Below, piece after piece: positions 23,613 to 34,900 of a stretch of 64,000 nucleotides of DNA. The notes below the pieces were generated by a model that saw only the letters and a program-made list of their open reading frames with translations, had not been told where the DNA came from and made no database searches. Origin of the DNA: Pipra filicauda (Eukaryota > Chordata > Aves > Passeriformes > Pipridae); the NCBI RefSeq assembly GCF_003945595.2, contig NW_024105003.1, forward strand, positions 1 to 64,000, written 5' to 3'. The position numbers and the translations under genes were made by a program. The first letter of the stretch is position 1. Each line of letters opens with the position of its first letter.

Positions 23613-23949
23613 GTGAGCGCCGCCGGCAGGGCCGGGGGGGACACGGGACACACGGGACACACGGGACGTGGGGTCTGCCGTAGCTCCTCGGAGGGTGAAT
23701 GTCACCTTCGCTTCTCTCCGGCCGGCCGGGGAGCGATCGGTGCAACCCCGAGGCTCCGCTGGCGCTTCCCGCGGGATGTTACCGCTGCGCTTGGTGCGGA
23801 TCTGTAATAGCCGGATCCTTTTAAACCCGAATAAGTAGATCTCCACAGGTGTGCGTGTGCCTGCAGAGCATGAAGCAAGGAGATGTTTTGCCGTTTGAAG
23901 GACCAGGCACGCAGTGGAGAGTCGTTTAGTTAAAACCCACTAATAATTT

Positions 23950-23996
23950 CATATATATATATATATTTATATATATATATACGTATGTGTGTGTGT
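23950..23996. repeat. (TA)n/(GT)n microsatellite in PCP4 intron 1
   Basis: Two TA runs separated by 'ttt', then 'cgtatgtgtgtgtgt'. Confidence 0.95.
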
Positions 23997-24101
23997 ATTG
24001 CCAAATAGAGTAGTAGTGCTCCATCCAGAGCACAACAGCACACTTCCCAAAGTTTAGCTTTAATTAACCATTCAGAAAAATGATGGAATGGTCTGTTCTC
24101 C
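23991..24101 (+). repeat. right copy of the ~115-bp direct duplication
   Basis: Begins gtgtgtattgccaaata and ends ctgttctcc, in the same orientation as the copy at 22,061-22,182, with about nine of ten aligned bases identical by eye outside one ~14-bp gap. It starts inside the GT run and stops just before the TATC repeat. Confidence 0.85.
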
Positions 24102-24117
24102 CGGAACACTAGATCGA

Positions 24118-24420
24118 CCTATCTGTCTATCTATCCATTTATTTATCTATCTAATGCTTTCCTAGTTATTTATCTATCTAATGCTTTCCTATCTATCTAT
24201 CTATCTAATGCTTTCCTATCTATCTATCTATCTAATGCTTTCCTATCTATCTAATGCTTTCCTATCTATCTAATGCTTTCCTATCTATCTATCTATCTAT
24301 CTAATGCTTTCCTATCTATCTGTCTATCTATCTAATGCTTTCCTATCTGTCTATCTGTCTAATGCTTTCCTGTCTGTTTGCCCATCTGTCTACTTATCTA
24401 TCTGTCTGTCTATCTGATCC
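24118..24420. repeat. compound (TATC)n repeat with nine interspersed AATGCTTTCCT units
   Basis: Tetranucleotide CTAT/CTGT runs alternate with an 11-base word, AATGCTTTCCT, which I count nine times between about 24,153 and 24,371. The spacing is a variable number of CTAT units, so this is a higher-order minisatellite rather than a plain microsatellite. Confidence 0.95.
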
Positions 24421-26279
24421 TTTCCCTTGAGAAAAAAAAAAAAAGGATTTAGTAAGTTGTGGGAAAGTTGCCTACTGGAGCTCATGGAAAAAAAAAAAAA
24501 CCCCGCCCTATTTGTAGTTGGAATGATGATATAAACTTTACAAGTGGTGTCCTGGGAAGGATTACAATTGAGGGGGGGGAAAAATGTAAATAGTGCCAAA
24601 CACGTAAGGATCACTTGTCCACTTGTAAATAAATAAGCTGAGAATTTGCACTTGTGGTTTTCCTTGGATTATTTTTGTTTGTTTGTTTGTTTTTGGTTTT
24701 TCTCTCTCACTGGAAAAGTTCAAAACAGAATTTTCTTAGTGGGAAGTGTTACCAGGCAGGAGGACTCCTGGGTGGTGTAATCAGTGAAGTGCTAGGCATG
24801 TTCAGCTGGCAGATCCTTCTTTCCTTGGTGCAGCTCGTTCTTTGGGATTCAGCAGATGTACTAGTAACTGTGCCTTACCCAGCACTTGTTTTTGGAGGCT
24901 CTTTGCTGTTATAAAAGACCTGCTAATCTATTAAATGGGATTTTCCTTTCTCAGCAGCAAAATTAAGAGTGACACCAAATCGGTTGTGCCTCGTTGCTGT
25001 GCAGGTGTTACACTCAGCTGTGGTTTTATACACGAGGTGCAAACCCAAGATGAAAAGGAGTGGAGCAGCGTGTTCCTGGTGCAGGGATTTATGAGGAGCA
25101 GCTTAAATCTTGGCTTCCAGGTCATGCCAAGAGGGGAGAGCAGAGGAAATCCTCACGGTGCTTTGCAGGGATCAGGCAGCCCAGGTGTGGTGCACCAGGC
25201 TCTCCGTGACCTCTCCTCTGCTGCTGCCTGTATTTTTATCAGCTGGATGGAGTTCAGGCAGTGTGGGTTTGGGGGAGTTTGTTGCTTTTTTTGTTTCAGT
25301 CACTGTTACTTTGACTCCCCAGTCCAGCTGAAGGATGCTGTGAGATGCAGCAACACTGTTTTAATTAAATATATAATTTGGGAAAAAAATCTTAAAGTGA
25401 GGAGTAATATTTGGGTGGTGCTGCTGTACTTATAACTATCCAAGGCAGTCTTGTTGCAGCTTTTGAGCTGGGTTGTATTTGCTCAGTAATTCTCTTTCAT
25501 AATTTGAATCAGATTCCTTGCCCTTTGGATTTTAAAAGACTCAGCATACATAAAGATCCTCCATTCAGCATGGGAGTTCTCTATTCATAGTGCATCTCCT
25601 TGTGCCTCCCAGAGTACTATTCCTAGCAAACCCTTGGAGCTGGGAGATGTTTCCTTGGTGCAGAGCTGTGACAGTCAGCACTGTGCTCGGTGTCTTGGGT
25701 GCCACTGTCATTCAGCTGCCAATATTGGGGAGTTTATCACCCAATGAAGAAAAGCCTCCCTGCTGTTACTGCCCTTTGGAGTAACAGCTGACAGCAAGAT
25801 CTGCTAAAAAGCAGATGGAAGCAGCTAGACCCCCCCAAACCTCTCTGCAAAAGACTGTTGTTTAAAAAATGAAGCAAAAAAAACCCCCATGAGCAGAAAG
25901 CTCCTTAGACAACTGTTTGCTGCCATGGGGGTCTTAGTGGATTTAGCTTCTAATGCTGTAACTGAAAGATACTTTTATTTTCTTTGGCTTAATCTGCTAA
26001 AAAAAAATCTGTGGACAGGGTGATTGGAAAGAGGCTCAATTAGAGCCATCTAAAGATTATCCCAAACACAAGGGTGCTGGGAGGGTGGGAAGGTTTTTTT
26101 TTTTTTTACTTTATGGTAACGATTGTCAGGATTTGAGCAGCGCTTGAAAGGTGGTTGCAGGAGCTTTGATCTCCCTCAGAGTTATTTGCTGAGACTTTGC
26201 ACGGGTTCTCATTCTACTGCTTTGTGCAAAATTAACTTATGGGCAGTGAATATGATGATTTATGATATGAGACTGATGG
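24421..26279. other. unassigned intron 1 sequence
   Basis: A-rich runs at 24,430-24,445 and 24,488-24,500 and a GTTT run near 24,676. No exon recognised. Confidence 0.45.
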
Positions 26280-26452
26280 AACAGGTTTGTCAGAGAAGCT
26301 GTGGCTGCCCCTGGATCCCTGGAAGTGTCCAAGGTCAGGTTGGACAGGGCTTGGAGCAACGTGGGATAGTGAAAGGTATCCCTGCCCATGGCAAGGGGTA
26401 GCACTGGATGAGCTTTAAGGTCCCTTCCAACCCAAACCATTCCATGATTACC
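26280..26452 (+). mobile_element. CR1 3' end, sense
   Basis: Reads 'gcagagaagctgtggctgcc'-type sequence through 'ccaacccaaaccattccatg' to 'attacca', the terminal 170 bp. Confidence 0.9.
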
Positions 26453-29400
26453 AGTCTCCTGGTGGAGAAAGCTGAGCAGGAAGCAGTAATTCATCTGGCT
26501 GTAGTATTTTTCTGGTTTTTAGCAGCTAACTTTTTTTTTTTTTTTCAGAAGGGAAAATGAACTTTTCCACAGAAAAACACTACACTTCTTCCTCAGGGAT
26601 ATTTGCCTGAAAATGTGTTTAATAAGCTTTGGCAGAAATCTGGCCCCATAAGTAGTGGGAATGTGAAGTGTAAAAGTTGGATCTTGTGGCATTGCAAATC
26701 ATGGTTAGTGCTTCCTGCTGCCCAGCTTTTGGTGGCAGACAGATCCTTTAGCTGCACAGGGAACTTCTTGGGAATGTCACTGTAGACTGACATGCATTTT
26801 TAGCTCTGAAAAATCTGCCATCACATAACTGAGGAGCCTTTTCTTTAGATCTGTAGCTGTTTTCTGTTATTTTTTTTATGAGCCTAGAGAGAAGAGCCGT
26901 GCTGGGAAACATCAGCTACTGTCAATGAGCAGCCATGAGAGGCAGCCTGTCTTCCATTAAACCTCTCTAATCACACAGGATGAACTGGGGAAAGTGGTTT
27001 TGGGTAATGGGCTCACAGCCCAATGCCAAATTGCTCTTCACAGCCAGTTGTTTTACCAGTGAGCCTCTAAACTCACTCCTGGCATAAACTTGATTCACCA
27101 CAGGGATTCCTGTCATCTTATCAGTCATTTAACTCTCTGACATGTTGCAGATGGTGTTGGGTCGTGGTATTCTCCTGCCACAAAGGTGCACAAGAGGCAT
27201 TTAATCACACAGACGTTTTTACAACATTCCCTCTTCCCTCCTGTGTGGAACGTTTCTGGTTGTCATCAGAAACCAGGACTTGGGAAGGAGTGCACTTAAA
27301 CACTCTGGTCCTGGAGCCCTGGATGCTGTTCCAGTGGTTCAGGGCTGAAGCACACGTGTCATGAGAACTTAAAACAGCCTTAGCAGAGATTTGTCTTGTT
27401 GGATGCACTGATTTTATTTGGATATTAAAGGTCAGAGCAGTATTGCTGTAGGGGAGGTAGTAGTAGTATTGGTGCTGGGGAGGAGCTCGGCTTTAACACA
27501 CGTTCTTCAAGTGTCTGATTTTGGGAGAGCCATTTGGGAAATCCTTTTTGATTGCCTGAGGCACCTGTGATTTAAGAGGAAAAACTTGCACTGGAAGAGC
27601 CTCCCACAGTGTGAGAGGAGTGCAGTGCTGATTGCCAGGGTGCTGATGGGCACCACAACTGCTGTGCTGGTTTGAGCCAGCAGCTTGATATATCTGAGCA
27701 CTGGCCCAGCTGCCAGACAGCAGCAAGAATATTCAATATTCTGGCTTGCCTTTGGAAATAGGTGTCAAGCAACCAGGCACATGAAATTCAGAGACGGTGG
27801 GGTTCTGACTCCACAGAGTCTCTTAGTTGGGGAGGTGAAGAGTTGGGGACTTCACCTCTGCATATATACAGGGGGTTTGGATACAGAGAACACCAGGTCT
27901 TGTTTCTTTGAGCTGCACCAAGCTCTTTGCCTTATATTGCCTCTGGTTTTTGAATCCTGCAGCCACTGCTGTGCTGTGTCCACCTTCCAAAGGATCCTGA
28001 AGGACGTTTGTGTGTCCTGTAATAGAGGTGTGCAGGGAGTTCACGGGCAGATGAGGAGTCTGGAGCACTGAATGTTTGCTTTGAAGCTCAGATGACTTCA
28101 GGGGGAGGTACCCAGGCAGCCAGCTCAGCAAAGGTGGAGGCTGATGTGGGCTCACACTGGGATAAGAGACATTTTTCTGGAAATGGAGCTTCACCAGTCC
28201 TTGAGGTGTGTCTGTAAGACACCAATCACCAGGGCAGTCTGTTCTCCAAACCAGTAATACCCCATGGCTTGGTGGGCATGACCCTTCCCTCCAGGTTGAG
28301 GGGAGAACCTGGAACATGCCTCTGTCCCTCTGGACAGATGTGTCCAGCAGGAGGCTCTTGGAGAAGGAGAGGGACACTTTTGAGTGTCAAACATTATGGG
28401 TAGGTGGAGGCTTTTGTCTGAAACTGTGGCTGCTTCAGGTAGTTAAATGGCAGCACTGGAGTTCTTTCTTAGGTTGTTCTAATAAATTCAGTTGAAACCA
28501 TTTCACTGAAATAATACTTAGCATTTTGGAACCGGATAAACACAAGTGAGGATTGTACAATGACAATCTGATGGCAGAGAGTCAAAGAACTGGTTTGTAG
28601 GGGGAAAATACATTACATTTGTTTAGAGGAGCTCCTGTTCTCTGGGTGCTTCCAGTGCTGGGGGGGGTGTCTCAACCAGCCACTCACCTCAGGGGGGGCC
28701 TTCTGGATGCATTTTTCAGATACTGCCATGACCCCCAAGTGTTAATTATTTGCCTCACCGAGGTTATACCCACAATAGGTATGAAAAGTGTGTAGCTCTA
28801 AAAACCACAGCAAGAACGTGGCAGGGTGGAGGAGGAAACTCTGCAGCTGTTACAGGATGGGGGTGGGATAGATAAGCACATGAACATCAGTTTTTAATTT
28901 TAACTCATGTCTATTTATTAGCTGAGTGGTAAATTGCAGCTCAAAAGAGGAGGAAGAAGGGAGAACAATAAGTTTTACATCTGTCACTTTGCCTACTCCT
29001 TCCATCAGTGTGGTTTCAGTGGGATCAAGCATCTTCTAAAATAGCTCTTAGAAGTGATGTTGGAAATTGTTCTTAATTTAATGGAACTGGCAGAAGCACA
29101 CGGGTTTTCTTGCAATGTATGGAGTGCCAACAGATTCAAACAAAAAACACTTTAAAAAAAGGACATTGAGCCTTAATAGTACGCTTCAGATATCATATTT
29201 TGTTGTAAAAGAATAACTTAAAGCAAGAACTCCTGCATTTGTACAACAGGAAAACTCCAACCATCACATTGCAGTAAGTGATAATATAATTTCAGGTTGT
29301 AAAGCATGTTAGTTTCTAGTCCAATATCCTCAAATTTGTAATGAGTTGGCAAGTTTGTAAGAGTTGTCATCCAACAGCTTCTACATTAACTGGATCAGGC

Positions 29401-31149
29401 TAATGATGAAATGTGATGTATAGTGGCAGTTAACTGCAGCAGGAACAGCTGTGGCATTTTCATCAAAGGTTTCTGGGTGTTTTGTTTTTTTTTTTGACTT
29501 GAATAAAATGTTTGATTTCCAGTGTGCTGTTGTCTGTCAGTTTTTTTTTTAGGGATGGCTTGGAAAACGGGTTTGCAGGTTTTGCCTCTTTACCTTTGCT
29601 ATGTGATAGAGTGGCTTTGCCACTGGATGTGTAAATCCTGACACCCACTGAGGAGGATGGGAGAAGAAGGCTGGAGGAATCAGGGGAAAGCAGTGCCTTC
29701 CTTCAGCCTCTCAGGTTGCACCAGAGGCTTAAATTCTCTGAGCCAGGAACCACTTTTCTCTCTGCAAGGCACAGGATATTCTAATGAAGATGAATAACAT
29801 ACATTCAGCCTCTTTCTAAGAAAAGGTGTTGTGTTGCCTCAGTTGTTTGGATGTTGGTAGATAACTAGAAACTGGGTCAAATCACAATCATTTTCCCCCC
29901 CCATTATCCTCTAATTTTAATTAAGAAAACCAGTCTTTATTTCTCTTATGGAAAGATAGAGACAGACTGTATAAGCTACATTTCTCTTATTAGGAAAACA
30001 AGTGACAAGAAACTGCAGAAGAGCTGCAATTGTGAAACATTAATAATGGCAGGATTTGAGGTCACAACTCATGCCCACTCTCTGTGTATGCTCCCTCGGA
30101 GACCAGACTTGTCTGCTTAAATTGGGCAAGTGTCACATAGACCAGGTTTTTGGCTGGTGGTGTCTGAACTCATCAGTTCTTACCAAGTGGGACATGGCCT
30201 TATTTATGCACTAACATGGAATTTGGAGGATGAAGCACAAGTTTAGTCAGAGAAGAAATGAAAATTGGTTGCCTACATGCCTTGAATATTAGTTACAGCT
30301 GAACAGTCTTTCCTCTTAAGGAGAAAAGTATTATTTTACAGACACCGAGTGTTCTTGTATTATCACCTTGGTATATAGTGCATGAAATATGACCCTAACC
30401 AGGGGTGTAGCTGGCACTGTGAGTGCTGTAACAGTAGATGGAATGATGTTAGAGAGCTCTTTTGTGAGAGCTGAAAGTAAGAGACAAAAGGAAAAGGAAA
30501 AAACTGCAGAAGGTGGTGTCCTTCTGTCTGACTTTGGAGACCTCAGAGATGGTGGGGAAGGTGGCACCAGGTATGAGGACATCATATGTTCCAATGTATG
30601 GAAACACAGAGCTCTTACTATGCCAAAATATGTTCAAATGCATATTTAGTGTCTTTAACATTGGGTCTTAATGTCCAAATGCCTGAGAGAAAGGTCTGAG
30701 CTGTTTTCTCACCAGCCTTATGAGGTGTTCCTTGGCTGGCAGGTTTGATTCAGGCTGGGCTCTGGAGCCACAGCTATTGGATGGTGCCAGCAGAACTGGA
30801 AAACTGCAACAGCAGAACCAGGGAAACCTGAAACATGTTCAGGTTATAATGGTTTAAACTTGGAAATGCTGTGGAAGGTCACGTTGGATTGCTGCATGTG
30901 AGTCTCCTAAAAGTGAAGGAGAAGGGATTCCTGTAGGGATCCTGGCTGGCTGTACACCCTGCTGTGGATGCATTTTCAGGGGTTTTGGGTGCACCTTTTC
31001 TGGGAAGGATGGAGCACAGTTCAGAAATGCCCAAGCTAGCACGGACTAGGGCTATCCCTGGAAACAGAGAAATCCATGTTATGCTAAAGCTTGTTCAGCT
31101 TGTCAGGAGTTACGGGTTCTTCTGGAGGGAAGCAGCTGGAAAAGTCCTG
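26453..31149. other. unassigned intron 1 sequence (4.7 kb)
   Basis: Mostly unique AT-rich DNA. The 184-codon minus-strand frame at 27,823-28,377 has no recognisable domain and no exon borders. The words 'tgtgctggtttgagccagca' at about 27,663 resemble the start of some avian LTRs, but I could not confirm a whole element. Confidence 0.4.
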
Positions 31150-31277
31150 TCAAGGCCAGGTTGGATGGGGCTCTGAGCAACCTGCTCTAGTGGAAGGTGT
31201 CCCTGCCCCTGGCAGGGCATTGGAACTGGATGATTTTTAAGGTCCCTTCCAACCCAAACTGTTCTGTGGTTCTAAGT
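31150..31277 (+). mobile_element. CR1 3' end, sense, short
   Basis: Reads 'aaggccaggttggatggggc' to 'ctgttctgtggttctaag', about 128 bp. Confidence 0.9.
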
Positions 31278-32261
31278 CAGCGTCTCTCGCAGGAACTGAG
31301 AGGAGGATTGCACGTGAAAAGCAGTTTCTCACAGAAAATCCCTTGTCTTTGTAGAGGGGGAGGACACCTTAGAAGAAAAACAGGAACCTGCACGGCTTCA
31401 AAAATCCCTGGGCAGAGTGTTGGAAAGCAGACAGCACCCATTGCTAATGCCTGGGGATGATTTGCATCTCCTTGTGTCCATTATGACCCACAAAATAAGC
31501 CAGCAGGTACCGCTCTCCTGGGCACCTGGCTGTCCCCCTGCCCTGGGGATGCTTTGTTCTCTTTGAATCCAGAGGGATAACCAGGGATTGAAGTGGTAGT
31601 TGGCAGCATTCTGACTGTAGAAGATGCATTTTTGGGGAAAGGGCTGTTGAGATCATGGTACCTCCTGAATTGGTGCAAGTGTGTAATTAAGTAGATGAAG
31701 CAAAAATTAGTAGATCTGAGGACATGCTTGATTTCTTGAGGATTTTGATGATATGAGACCTTTTCCTAGTGGCATTTAAGATGTGAAGGAAGACCAGTGA
31801 CCCGTGAGAATGTTTTTATCATGGCACTTCCCCACAAAATGTTTGCCTTTAGTGAATTGGTGTTCCTGATCCAGGTTTTTTCAACTGATCCCATCCCTGA
31901 TGGGAGCCAGTATCCAAGTACTGCTGGACCTTTGCATCTCTACTCAGAAACTTCAGCAAAGCCTTAACAGGCAGTTGGGTTGGTTAGATGAGTGCCCTTT
32001 TCTACCAGGGAATGAGGGAGTTGGGCTTTGGGTGTCCAATGTGGATTTGTTTTAAAAGGGACCAAACAAGGTGAGTGCTGATTCCATCAGGCAGATGCAA
32101 CGTAATCTGGTGAAGGAGAGAAGCCTCCATGAGATGAACCAGAGTTGGATGCCCAGATAAATGTGAAAGCACATTTTGAAAAGGCTGAAGTCCAGGTTTG
32201 GGAGAGGAGAGTTTCAGAAGCAGGAAAATAATCCTCGTAAAAATCACGAGTGTGATTTTCT
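31278..32261. other. unassigned intron 1 sequence
   Basis: No exon or repeat recognised. Confidence 0.4.
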
Positions 32262-32312
32262 TAGACTCAATAATCTCAGAGGTTTTTTCCAACCTAATTG
32301 ATTCTGTGATTC
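32262..32312 (+). mobile_element. CR1 3' terminus, sense, about 50 bp
   Basis: The words 'aataatctcagaggtttttt' and 'ccaacctaattgattctgtg' match the end of CR1. Sequence before it is too diverged to call. Confidence 0.65.
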
Positions 32313-33626
32313 ACTTGAATTTTAGGCATTTTCGTTCTCTAGCTTTAATGTTGCAAGTAATGGGGTTCTGTCCTCCTTTTCTCCTGTAGGAAATATGCTT
32401 CCCTTTCAAATACACAGTATTAAATTATTCTTTTTTTAAACACTGAATACTCTGGATGTTGACTCCTCAGCACATAATTTTAACGCTAATGGAAGTGCTC
32501 TGAAGAATGACTTTTGTTTGAACTTAGGGACAGTTCTGGAAGGAAACCTGAATGACATAGAAATCAGTTTCCTTGAATTCCAACCATGTATCTGTAAAAA
32601 GGGAGGTGAAGGGAGGCAGGAGATAAACTGCTGCAAATTAGAAGCATTAATTTGATGGGAAGGGAGGAGGAGGAAGAGAGGATGGGAAGGCAGGCAGCTT
32701 TCTGCAGATGACATGGGAGAGAAATAAGGTATGTGGCTTCATAGCTGCTTCACACATATCACTGCTGCAGTCAGATCTGACAGATACACACCCCTGGAAG
32801 AGAGCAAACATATTGTTGGCTTGGCACACTTTAAAATACATGTGCCAGCACACATGTGCTGTAGATTAAAGCAGGGCAGCCAAATGCCTAAGGCAGGCCA
32901 GATTGATGCCAATTTTAATTTGCCAGTCAGACTTGGCTAGTTATCACTCCTTTCCTTCAGCATATTCTGTGAGCTACTGGAGAGCACCAACACCCAGGCC
33001 AAGCTGAGTGAACCTCTCCACTCAGATCACAGCAGATCCTCTCTGTTCCACAGGGCTTTGATTCTCAGCACTGCTTTGTATTCCTTGCGTGGATCAAAAG
33101 CTTGGTGCGCTTCCATCCTGGAACTGGACTTGTGGGACGGATTTGCAGGTGATATAAATATGGGTAGCAAAGGATCTGACATTAATATCATGAATTGCAA
33201 AGAGCCCAAGCTGCAAATTACCTGAATTTGAGCAATGGCTTTTGCAGTCGTACCATGTAAGCCTTTAATAGCTGGTTTTGTCTGGCTGCAATGTGTCGGG
33301 CAGCACAGCTGGATCTACATCTGCTTCCTGCATGAAACTTCTGAGGAACTTATTTTTTTTGTCTAGTCATAGTATGTGAGACTATGGATTTTCTGGAGGA
33401 GCACATTAGGATCCCCTTTTTAATGGCATTGCAGGATGGTTTGCCGTGTTTCTGTTTGAAGAGGTGCAAATGTTTAGATGGGTAACATTTTTCTTCTGCT
33501 TTGTATGGAAGGCACAAAGTGCAGAATGAAGACTGGTACATAATGGGAAACTGAAAACAGGGAATGACTAAGGATTACTTGGATTGGAGAAGGTTTTATT
33601 GAACTTGAATTGGAAAACACAGTTTG
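32313..33626. other. unassigned intron 1 sequence
   Basis: A purine-rich stretch lies at about 32,655-32,690. No exon recognised. Confidence 0.4.
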
Positions 33627-33935
33627 TAGAATCACAGAATAGTTTGGGTTGGAAGGGACCTTAGAGATCATTCAGTTCCAACCCTCTGCCATGGGCAGAG
33701 AACCTTCCACTAGACCAGGTTGCTCAGCTCCATCCAACCTGTCTTTGAACACTTACAGGGATAAGGCATCCATAACTTCTCTGGGAAACCTGTTCCAGAA
33801 CCTCACCACACTCACAGTGAAGAATTTCTTGCTAATATCCAATCTAACCCTACTCTTTGTCAGTTTGAAGCCATTCCCCCTTGTCCTTGTAAATAGTCTC
33901 TCTTCATCTTTCTTGTTGCTCCCTCCAGGTCTGTG
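33627..33935 (-). mobile_element. CR1 3' region, antisense
   Basis: Begins at the complement of the tail (agaatcacagaatagtttgg) and runs to 'ttgttgctccctccagg'. About 310 bp, 5'-truncated. Confidence 0.92.
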
Positions 33936-34299
33936 GAGGGAGAGTGTTTGAAACAATGCAGGGGAGCTTTTGCTGAATCTGCCTGAGCACATTTTACCTG
34001 CACTTGTTCCATGGCTGTGGCACTTCAGGAACTGTGGAACATTTGGTCTCAGGCCAGGTAACCTGGTGTGTCTGTCCTGGGGCCGGGGACCCTGCAAACA
34101 ACCTGCAGCTGCTCAGTGAAAATCTCTTCCTTAACTTCTCAGCTGCTGCTGGCAATGAAACGAGGAGCAGCATCCCTTCCACCGAGCAGCTGCAGCGTCC
34201 TGGGAGTTCCTCATTTGTGGAAATCCTGATTTTTTACTTTTTCTTTTTTTGGACAGAGCTAGACTTTTCTTCTGCTTGCTGCGTGTGAGCTTTTTTTTA

Positions 34300-34900
34300 T
34301 TTGCTGCCCTCGACTCCTGGAGATGAAGGTGACCTTGTGCATCACCCTGTCCCTTTCCCTTTTATTATGTCCGGGCTGTTCCTAATCCCTTGGCTGCACT
34401 TTCGGCTCCCGGTGTCAGGAGCTCTGCTCCGATCCTCAACATCCCCCCCCCCCCCCCCCCCCCCCCCCGACGAAGCAGCTCCCCTGAAGTCTCTAGATTG
34501 GAAAAACGAGGGACAAATCCTCTGTGTCAAGCGCTGCCCCGTTCCGAGGGCAGCTCCAGCCGCCGATCCCGGGCTCCCCTGGCAGGGATGTGCCCGTGGC
34601 ATAAAGCCAGGGATAACGGGTCTGCGTCATCCGTCTGTGCTGCCCTCGAAGTCCAGTGATTCCCTGCCGCTGGAATAACCCTGGAGAAGTCCCTGTCGTC
34701 CCTGTCATCCCTGCACGTGGTTGGGGGGCTGCCGGCAGTCGCTCCCTGTGACCAGACTGGCTCCGGGAGCGGAGTTAAGTGATGCATAAACATCCTCAAC
34801 ACTCGCTCTTGCTCCTGTCTTGAAAATCGGAGGTCTCGTCTTGAAAAATCAAATGTTTTGCCCCGAGGCGAAGGCAGAAAGTTCCTTTTTTTTCGTGGTG
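34300..34900. promoter_or_regulatory. candidate intronic CpG-rich regulatory patch
   Basis: Local GC content and CpG density rise here well above the rest of intron 1, with CpGs at gcgctgccccgttccg, cagccgccgatcccgg, ctccgggagcgg and ccccgaggcgaag. A CRE/AP-1-like word (tgatgcataa) follows at about 34,779. No exon or clear donor was identified. It could be an alternative promoter, an enhancer or a GC-rich unclassified repeat. Confidence 0.3.
34443..34468. repeat. poly-C run of 26 bases
   Basis: An uninterrupted run of 26 C in the CpG-rich patch of intron 1; the minus strand is G26, able to form a G-quadruplex. The true length may differ because such runs are error-prone in sequencing. Confidence 0.95.

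Larger units (their letters stand above)
23296..23810 (+). promoter_or_regulatory. PCP4: CpG island and core promoter of PCP4
   Basis: Base composition changes sharply here from AT-rich flank to GC-rich sequence packed with CpG, including NotI-like and BssHII-like clusters around 23,410-23,450 and 23,520-23,540. Two inverted CCAAT boxes (ATTGG at 23,471-23,475 and 23,502-23,506) and GC-rich Sp1-like boxes lie 100-135 bp upstream of the ATG. There is no good TATA box; an A/T-rich interruption (cttcttaacg, about 23,539) is the only candidate. The transcription start is inferred to lie between about 23,540 and 23,600 but is not shown by the sequence. The island continues about 200 bp into intron 1. 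Its upstream edge abuts an antisense CR1. Confidence 0.75.

Noticed and set aside
23050..23846. Arg/Pro-rich minus-strand frames of 231 and 206 codons
   Set aside because: They come from the stop-poor CpG island and the adjacent CR1; composition is dictated by GC content and no domain is visible.
27823..28377. 184-codon minus-strand frame in intron 1, and an LTR-start-like word at about 27,663
   Set aside because: No protein family recognised, and no second LTR end, poly-A signal pairing or target-site duplication could be made out.
34303..34659. Frames with poly-proline or poly-glycine runs
   Set aside because: The homopolymers are read from the C26 run, not from a coding sequence.
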